Below are positions 57,652 through 64,000 of a DNA stretch of 64,000 nucleotides, in pieces. Position 1 is the stretch's first letter, and the number at the start of each line of letters is the position of its first letter. The position numbers and the translations under genes were made by a program. The stretch is from contig JADLSH010000382.1 in assembly GCA_016169945.1 (NCBI GenBank), positions 1,550,001-1,614,000 on the forward strand, written 5' to 3'. The DNA comes from Trachythela sp. YZ-2020 (taxonomy: Eukaryota; Cnidaria; Anthozoa; Malacalcyonacea; Clavulariidae). Under the pieces are notes generated by a model. It worked only from the letters and a program-made list of their open reading frames with translations. It was not told the origin of the DNA and made no database searches.

Positions 57652-59245
57652 ATGCGCGAGAATATCATCGCAGGATTTCGGAAGAACGATCTCGAAAGTC
57701 TTAACGAGATTTACGGGCATCTGATCAAGCGAATCGACGCTTTGAATAGCATAACAACGATGTCTGCGGCTCATCTATTGGATGCGATAAACAGCACAAA
57801 TTCTAGCCTCGCTAGAAATTTCGGTGCTGAGAAGTTTATCCCGCAGCATGCACGTGAAGGAACAATTGATGGCAGACGAAAGTGTTGTACGGCAATAAGG
57901 TAAAGATATATTCCTAACATTTGCATAATGTTGCGTGTGTTTCTTTGTCAAATAAAGGTTACTTATGCATTCATATTTTAATCCTATTGATATATTAATG
58001 ATATTAGCATATTGTTTATACTCTGTCGTCGCGTCGTCTTCAATCAAGACATTTATTTCTATTTTCTATATAAAGTATGTATTAAAGCTTTGTTGCGGTG
58101 TAAAATAATACTATTTATTATATAAACATAAGTGTTATATAGAGTTTTATGCCACTGAGAAAAATCGTATTTAAACACACGTAAAAAATACGATATTTTT
58201 ACGTGTGAAAATATCATTTTTGCAAGCCAATCAAAAACCTATTACTATTTGTGTACTATTTACATATTTGTTTTGAGTTTCTATATGAATTGTCGTTTGT
58301 TTGTAATTTGTTTATAAAATAAACAGAATAGTACATGGTTGCTTGGAAATATGGAATTTATTTCTCGTGTTGAAGAGAATATTGCTCACTCGTTCGCTAC
58401 GCTCACTCGTGAGCAATATTCTCTTCAACACTCGAAATAAATTCCATATTTCCGCGCAACCATGTAATATTCTCTATATATATGAACCGTGTTCATAGCT
58501 GCTAGCTGGCCCTGCATGTTGTTTTATTTGTTGTCACCACATGGTCCACATGGCCATAGAATAAAGATTTATTCTGTGACATGGCCTGGTGTATTAATGA
58601 TTTATAGTTCTGATCGGATGAACTATATTAACTATATTAATAGTAAATATCTTTATTTTGTATAGATCTGAAATTTCTGGCAATTGCTTATATAGCTCTG
58701 CATCATTGGCACTGGTAGGCAGCAACAAGTTTGTGAATGATTTGAGAATGTTAACCTCACTTGAGCTTTTCATTAATGCTAATTTTTATTCTCAACACCC
58801 ATGCTTTTTGTCGGCTGTGAATGATCATAATGAATGCTTTGGTAAAAGTATTAATAATCTTTTACCTTTGTCTGTCTCTCTTGCATGCCTTGACACAGGT
58901 TTGACCAAGGATGACTTGGTAAAACAGGAGGCCATTTTAAATTGTACAGATACAAAATGGTCATCATTTCTTTGTATTTTAGGTCTCTCTTCTGTTTTAA
59001 GTAGAAATATTTGGTCCTACTACCCAGATTGTGGTGAATTAAGGTATAAACTGCTATTTAACCGCCTAGTTGAGCCACGTCAACATGTTAAGAAAGGTGT
59101 AGATGATCTTCATGTTCTATTTTGTTATGAAGGTAATATTAAACCCGGAGAAACCTTTAAACCTAACCACTTTGTACCTCTTCTTTTCATCAACACCAGG
59201 AGAAACGAAAGCCGGCAGTTAATTCACAGGCATCTGGCAGAATAA
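57652..59245 (+). CDS. OTU-like cysteine-protease-like protein, two exons
   Basis: Exon 1 (57652-57899) starts MRENIIAGFRKNDLESLNEI, ends AAG|GTAAAG, and is predicted helical. The intron is 57900-58665. Exon 2 (58666-59245) starts after TTTGTATAG and joins in frame to give about 276 residues. Exon 2 contains SGNCLYSSASLALVGSNK, matching the catalytic-cysteine block of OTU-fold proteases (usually DGNCLY/F), and late FKPNHFVPLLF, matching the catalytic-histidine block (NHFV/Y). The position before GNC is Ser instead of the usual Asp. Also comparable to vertnin-type proteins. The frame after HFVPLLF may be shifted: an alternate frame continues into the linker toward the transposase, so it may once have been fused to it. 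Role in transposition unknown. Confidence 0.65.
58334..58468. repeat. hairpin MITE in the OTU-like intron
   Basis: ACATGGTTGC, GGAAATATGGAATTTATTTC and GAGAATATTGCTCACTCG pair with their complements to form a long, nearly perfect hairpin with a short loop (TTCGCTACGC). It is nested in the intron 57900-58665. Confidence 0.8.
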
Positions 59246-59379
59246 CTAAGAAGCAAAAGTTTCTACAATTTCTAATTTTTTACTACGGTATAGTGTCAAA
59301 GACAAAGGTTAATATTATAGATCCAACATGTTCAAAGAAAGCCAATAATGAGACTTTTCTTCTTCCAAAAGACTTGCTG

Positions 59380-61727
59380 CTCATAAGTTAGCTGGGGACT
59401 CAACACCTAGCACCTCAACTACTTCTCTTCAATCAACTAGTAAGGTTAAAATTGAAGAGGTGAAACATGATTTAACTAATAATTTTGATGTTGCATTCTT
59501 TAGAGACAAGGTTAAAGGTATGGATACATCTCAAATTTGTAATTTAATTAAAAATGTTTATAAACCTGATAAACAGCACTCTTTTCCCAGGACTAATGGT
59601 AGAAGTTTTAGGTATGATTGGTTAAAATTATATCCCAGGCTTTGTTATTAACCCTCTGAATATGTTGCATACTGTTTGTCGTGTGTACTTTTGGAGATCG
59701 TTTTCCGGGTAAGGCTAGGAAAATCCAGAAATTATTTTCTCAACCACTTTCTCGCTGGAACGATACCGCACAAAATTTGAAACGCCATGCTGGGCATGGT
59801 ACAGGAGAAATGGGCCTGCATGCTTGTACTTTCCCAATTTTAACTTCTTTACTTTTGCAAATGTCAGAGCAGCACAGCCTATTGAGGTTATGATAGATGC
59901 CAACCTCAAAAAGGAAATTGAGGATAATAGGAAAAACTAACTCCCATTGTTGACTCTGTGGTTTTTGTGGGCGTCTTGGTTTGCCACTTCGTGGGCATCG
60001 TGATGATGCCAAGTACCATCCAGAAGTGGGTAATTACTCTACGGGGGGAGTGGGCAATTTTGTGGAGTCTCTCAATTTTAGAGTTCGGGCTGGAGATAAA
60101 GTCTTAGAAGAGCATTTAAAGACTTGTGGAAAGAACCAAAGCTATATCTCTAAGACCAGCCAGAATAAGATAATTGAATGTTGTGGCCAGGTTATTAGTG
60201 AGCAGATCATCAACGATATAAAGAAAAGTAAGTTTTTTTGTATTATTGCTGATGAGGCTTCAGACACTTCTCGCAAGGAGCAAATGTCCCTTGTATTACG
60301 TTTTGTTGATAGTGACATGAATATCAGAGAAGATTTCATTGCATTTTTGCACTGCAAGTGGGGGTTGAGTGGTGCCCAACTTGCGAAATTAATTCTAGAT
60401 GCGCTTAAAGATTTAACCTTGTCTATTGAAGATTGTCGTGGTCAAGGCCCAAGGGTATGATGGTGCTGGTGCAGTGGCTGGGCACATAAATGGGTTATCT
60501 GCACATATTTTAAGGCTAAACAGTAAAGCCCTTTACACTCACTGCTATAGCCATAGATTAAATTTATCTGTTTGTGATTCGTTAGCCATTGTTGAAGTGA
60601 AAAACATGCTGAAGCATGTTAATGAGGTTTCTCACTTTATTAATATTTCTCAAACACGTAACATGCCTTTTGAGGAAAGTATTAAAACCCATTGTTCTGC
60701 ATCAGATACAAAGAAGACCAAGCTAGCTGATGTTTGTAGAACCAGGTGGGTTGAACGTATTCAGGGTATGGATACTTTTCAGGAGCTTTTTATCCCTTTA
60801 TATCGTTTATTTGAAGATATGGTTGATAATGCAGAGGGTGAGTATAACCCCTCTCTTTCCAGTGATGCTCTATCTCACTTTAAACATATTTCTACTTTTG
60901 ATTTTATTGTAGTATTTATTATAACCAGACATGTACTAGATGCAACTCTTGCTGTCACACAATTGTTGCAAGGGAAGAGCCTAGACATCATGGATGGCAT
61001 TCATTTAATTAACAGCTTGAAAGACAACATGATTCTAATGAGGATTCTGTAGATACCTATCATGATTCCTGGTATCAAGAAGCTCTTACTTTAGCAAATG
61101 AGCTTGACATTGATGAGTCAAAGCCAAGGACTGTGGGCAGACAGACTAAGAGAGCTAATCACCCTTTTACGTCTATTTCAGAATATTATAAACGTACTAT
61201 TACCATTCCTTTGATTGACCATTTTAATTTATCTTTACAGACACGTTTTGACATTGATAGTGTTAATGTCTATAAAGGATTAAGTATTGTGCCCACAAAG
61301 ATGATGTCTTTAATTAACAAGGAATTGATTGGAAAGAGGAGTTTAAGACCGTTTCTGCTTTTTACAGTGATGATCTACCCAACCCCTTAGCTTTAGATGC
61401 TGAGCTTTCGTTGTGGAACACCTATTGGGAGACGTTTGAGGACCTCTCCCGTCTAATATTGTATTGACGTTGAAAGCTATCAGTTTTGATGGTTTTGAGA
61501 ATATTAAAGTTTTACTTCGAATTCTAGGAACTCTTCCCATCACTTCTTGTGAATGTGAACGGTCCATTTCTGCCCTTAGAATACTCAAAGACTACAAGCG
61601 CAGTACCATGGTTGAAGAACGCCTGAATGGTCTCGCTTTGATGAAGATTCACCAGGAGATTGTTCCAGATATCGGAAAAGTTATAGATAAGTTTTCCGTT
61701 GGAAACACAAGGTTGAAATTTAGTTAA
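59380..61727 (+). pseudogene. hAT transposase (TTF finger, DUF4371, hATC), frameshifted
   Basis: Segments in order: a Ser/Thr-rich linker with DLTNNFDVAFFRDKV; GRSFRYDWLKLYPRLCY and AYCLSCVL plus GDRFPGKAR (TTF-type zinc finger, frameshifted at about 59690); FVESLNFRVRAGDKVLEEHL and FCIIADEASDTSRKEQMSLV (DUF4371 with the first catalytic Asp in IADEASD); QGYDGAGAVAG; YTHCYSHRLNLSVCDSLA; VCRTRWVERI; and TSCECERSISALRILKDY, the hATC block with the catalytic Glu. Frame changes near 59690, 59930, 60445, 61050, 61345 and 61445 break it. It resembles animal ZMYM/THAP0-like hAT proteins. Not functional as read. Confidence 0.85.
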
Positions 61728-62110
61728 GAGTGTAGTTCTGTTTGTTAGCACTATTTTAGTCTATCTAAGCATTTGCCTAAACTCGTAGTTATATTCAACT
61801 CAATTCATATCTACATGTATCTCTATCTAACACAGCGTAACACGGAATCCTCTGTAGTATTTCTGTTATCGTATTTCCGTAATACACAGTATGTCAGTAT
61901 CATTACCGTTATATTGTGAGCATTATATGCTTTCTTAACTTGCTGCACACTGTAATATATTGTGCCATTGTTACATAATTCTATCTTTCTTACATTTTGC
62001 AATGCAACAAAATATTGCATACTGTGGTTATCTTTGCCGTGAGCTTATGTGTAACTCAAAACTATAAAAGTAATAAAACATAATGTTGCTCTGAAAATTG
62101 GTAGGGCAAA
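61728..62110. other. hAT 3' region without genes
   Basis: AT-rich, no coding. Confidence 0.4.
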
Positions 62111-62111
62111 T

Positions 62112-62275
62112 AGTAGTAGACCAAAGGCAAATACAGTAGCTTGTCTACCTTGATGTTGACGTCATAACCGTCAAACACTATAAGTGTACAGTATAGTAGA
62201 CCAAAGGCAAATACAGTAGCTTGTCTACCTTGATGTTGACGTCATAACCGTCAAACACTATAAGTGTACAGTATA
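62112..62275. repeat. 82-bp tandem duplication
   Basis: The unit starting AGTAGACCAAAGGCAAATAC and ending AAGTGTACAGTAT is present twice in tandem with identical sequence as far as I can read, followed by a partial GTGTACAGTA repeat. Identity implies a recent duplication. Confidence 0.85.
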
Positions 62276-62504
62276 AACTGGGCACAACGCGTACAGTAAA
62301 CACAAAGTGTACAGTATGCAGTAACTGGGCACAACGCAACATAAACATAATAAAACACGGTGATACTATGACATCTTTCATTCTTTCTTAACCTTTTGCA
62401 ATTAACAAAATATTTCTAAAAGTATTATTAAATGTTGTCTACTAATTATAAAACCTGGCTAACATGTCTTTTTAATTTGTTCTTACTAACTTTAATAAAC
62501 TACT

Positions 62505-63066
62505 TTCCTCCCTGTATGTGTATGTTTGTGTGTGTGCATATTGACGGGGATGGCATGAAAAGTGAGCAATTTCATGTCCATGAAATGTCCCATACAGTCA
62601 ACCTTTTCTAACCAAACTCCTCTAGGCGAGTCTCTGGCGCCTTAAAACCAGTCTGCTCTTTGAAAGATAAATTGTCCTTATTTTAGTTATTTATATCTAA
62701 TCACCTCCTTTCATCCCTGTATGTTTGTGTGTGCATATTGACTGGGATGGCATGAAAATTGAGCAATTTCATGTCCATGAAATGTCCCATATAGTCAACC
62801 CTTTCTAATCAAACTCCTCTAGGCGAGTCTCTGGCGCCTTAAAACCAGTCTGCTCTTTGAAAGATAAATTGTCCTTATTTTAATAGTTATTTATATCTAA
62901 TCACCTCCTTTCATCCCTGTATGTGTGTGTGTGTGTGTGCATATTGACTGGGATGGCATGAAAATTGAGCAATTTCATGTCCATGAAATGTCCCTTACAG
63001 TCAACCCTTTCTAACCAAACTCCTTCTAGGCGAGTCTCTGGCGCCTTAAAACCAGTCTGCTCTTTG
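62505..63066. repeat. ~190-bp tandem repeat, three copies
   Basis: Each unit runs from CCCTGTATGTG through a (TG)n tract, GGGATGGCATGAAAA, TTTCATGTCCATGAAATGTC, GGCGAGTCTCTGGCGCCTTA and ends CAGTCTGCTCTTTGAA. Starts are near 62509, 62712 and 62916. The hammerhead follows directly after the third copy. Confidence 0.85.
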
Positions 63067-63077
63067 AACAGCCGTCT

Positions 63078-63187
63078 AAAGGCTGTCCATGTCGGAATCA
63101 CCACTTTGCTCTATATACTGTTGATATATTGCAATTTGTGTTTCCTAGGCATGCTGATGAGCCCTGATATAGGGCGAAACGGCTTTT
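63078..63187 (+). ncRNA. hammerhead ribozyme, type III topology
   Basis: Stem III: 63078-63086 (AAAGGCTGT) pairs over 9 bp with 63179-63187 (ACGGCTTTT), two pairs being G-U. The cleavage site is after C63087 (TGTC). Stem I: CATGTC (63088-63093) with GGCATG (63148-63153), extended by GGAA/TTCC and CAC/GTG to a long arm. Core CTGATGA (63154-63160). Stem II GCCCT-GATAT-AGGGC (63161-63175), then GAAA. All invariant core nucleotides are present. It lies about 160 bp inside the right end of the hAT element. Confidence 0.85.
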
Positions 63188-63343
63188 TTAAAATTCCTTC
63201 GAAGTTTTGTCTATCGCGAAATTAAATACCGCGAACGATCGTGTCACGGGGGGTCTTTTTTGCCGATCGAAAATCAAGACCACGCCCAAGATAACATTTC
63301 AGACTTTTTGACTCACGTACGAAAATTCCTAGATCCGCCCCTG

Positions 63344-64000
63344 TGATCATAGTCTTGTTTATCTGTGCCGAAAGCTCAGCATCCCTAAGTATCTTAAAAG
63401 GCAATCGATCAAACTAGGATCTACAATTTATGACAAGGCCTATAAGAAGTGTAAGAACAAATTAAATATAGTCTCATAAAAAAGACTAAAGAAGAATATT
63501 TTAAAACAAAGTTAAGTAATGCCAAAAATAGCAAAGAAAGTTGGCAAGCTATTAACGAATTGTTAAATAAAAGGCCTAAAACTACACAGATTAAACAATT
63601 GAATATCAATGATCGAGTTATAACAGACGATGATAAAATTGCAGACAGTTTCAATGAATACTTTTCAACAATTGGTTGCGCGTTGTCTGATAAAATTATA
63701 ATATAGGTAATGATATTGATCCAATGAGCTTCGAGACTCCTGTTCATGATAATTCATTTAACTTTACAAGCATTACAATTCAAGAAACAATAGATGCACT
63801 AAATCATATTAAATCTAAAAAATCTCCAGGGCTTGACGGAATCAGTATAAGACTACTAAAAGATGCAACCAATATCATTGCTGAGCCATTGGTTAACATT
63901 TTCAATGTATCTCTTCAAAGGGCGATTTTCCCTGACGATTGGAAGCTAGCGAAAGTGACTCCAGTCTTTAAGGAAGGAAATAAGGCTGACTGCGGAAATT
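63344..64000 (+). pseudogene. LINE, continuation: linker and start of RT (runs off window)
   Basis: Resumes the LINE interrupted at 57089: DHSLVYLCRKLSIPKYLKRQ at the junction, then KSWQAI-like linker, DDDKIADSFNEYFSTIGC, and, after frame changes near 63470 and 63700, NHIKSKKSPGLDGISIRLLK and FPDDWKLAKVTPVFKEGN, the first RT motifs. The catalytic region would lie beyond base 64000. Decayed by at least two frame changes, unless some are sequencing errors. Confidence 0.75.

Larger units (their letters stand above)
57090..63343 (+). mobile_element. hAT transposon with OTU-like gene, 6254 bp
   Basis: Perfect inverted tips CAGGGGCGGATCTAGG / CCTAGATCCGCCCCTG and an 8-bp duplication TGATCATA (57082-57089, 63344-63351) define a complete hAT insertion. 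It splits a LINE, and the reading sense on either side joins cleanly. Subterminal TTTGACCGGTC-type motifs cluster at 57108-57545. Contents in order: OTU-like gene, hAT transposase remnant, tandem repeats, hammerhead. The transposase is frameshifted, so the copy is non-autonomous now. Confidence 0.92.

Noticed and set aside
63068..63081. Alternative hammerhead cleavage site using GCCGTC at 63071-63076
   Set aside because: It would give a perfect 5-bp stem III, but the following bases (TAAAGG) do not pair with GGCATG before the core; the site after 63087 satisfies both stems.

Overview
The window looks like repeat-rich animal DNA, most likely a marine invertebrate and plausibly a cnidarian. The base composition is AT-rich. 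It carries animal-type retroelements (CR1/L2/jockey-like LINEs, a Gmr1-like Ty3/gypsy element, Penelope-type hammerhead ribozymes), animal DNA transposons (hAT, IS4EU/ISL2EU-like, Harbinger, mariner), degenerate TTAGGG-type repeats and one TMEM86-type gene with a spliced structure. The species assignment is inference. I saw no tRNA, rRNA, CRISPR array or prokaryotic operon.

Layout. 0.3-1.1 kb: a non-autonomous element with 8-bp target duplication. 1.4-4.9 kb: a decayed IS4EU/ISL2EU-like transposon whose ~0.95-kb inverted repeats run into the start codons of both of its convergent genes. 5.2-12.8 kb: a decayed Gmr1-like LTR retrotransposon (gag, protease, integrase, RT, RNase H, in that order) interrupted by a LINE on the opposite strand. 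12.8-34.0 kb: a giant imperfect palindrome. Each arm carries one intact copy of an unrecognised secreted, propeller-like gene, a LINE endonuclease fragment and a long (TCTG)n tract. At its centre is a foldback element with two outward-facing hammerhead ribozymes. 34.1-37.2 kb: two further terminal-inverted-repeat elements, one holding a 200-bp tandem array. 38.3-39.8 kb: a dead LINE. 40-41.8 kb: MITEs.

42.1-43.1 kb holds the only confidently recognised host gene, a two-exon TMEM86/YhhN-family lysoplasmalogenase on the minus strand. A 1.35-kb transposon sits 27 bp upstream of its start codon. 46.2-48.3 kb is a second, nearly perfect palindrome with an identical short 5' exon and telomere-like repeats in each arm. 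49-53.9 kb is a mosaic of MITEs, minisatellites, a LINE 3' end and a hammerhead relic. 54.7 kb has a candidate orphan 5' exon. 57.09-63.34 kb is a complete-ended 6.25-kb hAT transposon (perfect TIRs, 8-bp target duplication) inserted in a LINE. It encodes a spliced OTU-like cysteine-protease-like protein and a frameshifted TTF/DUF4371/hATC transposase. It also carries an apparently complete type III hammerhead ribozyme near its right end. The LINE resumes after it and runs off the window.

Most coding sequence belongs to mobile elements in decay. The apparently intact coding units are the TMEM86 gene, the two palindrome-arm genes and the OTU-like gene. The two large palindromes give internal empty-site/filled-site comparisons for several insertions, but they also raise the possibility of haplotype-joining artefacts in the assembly.
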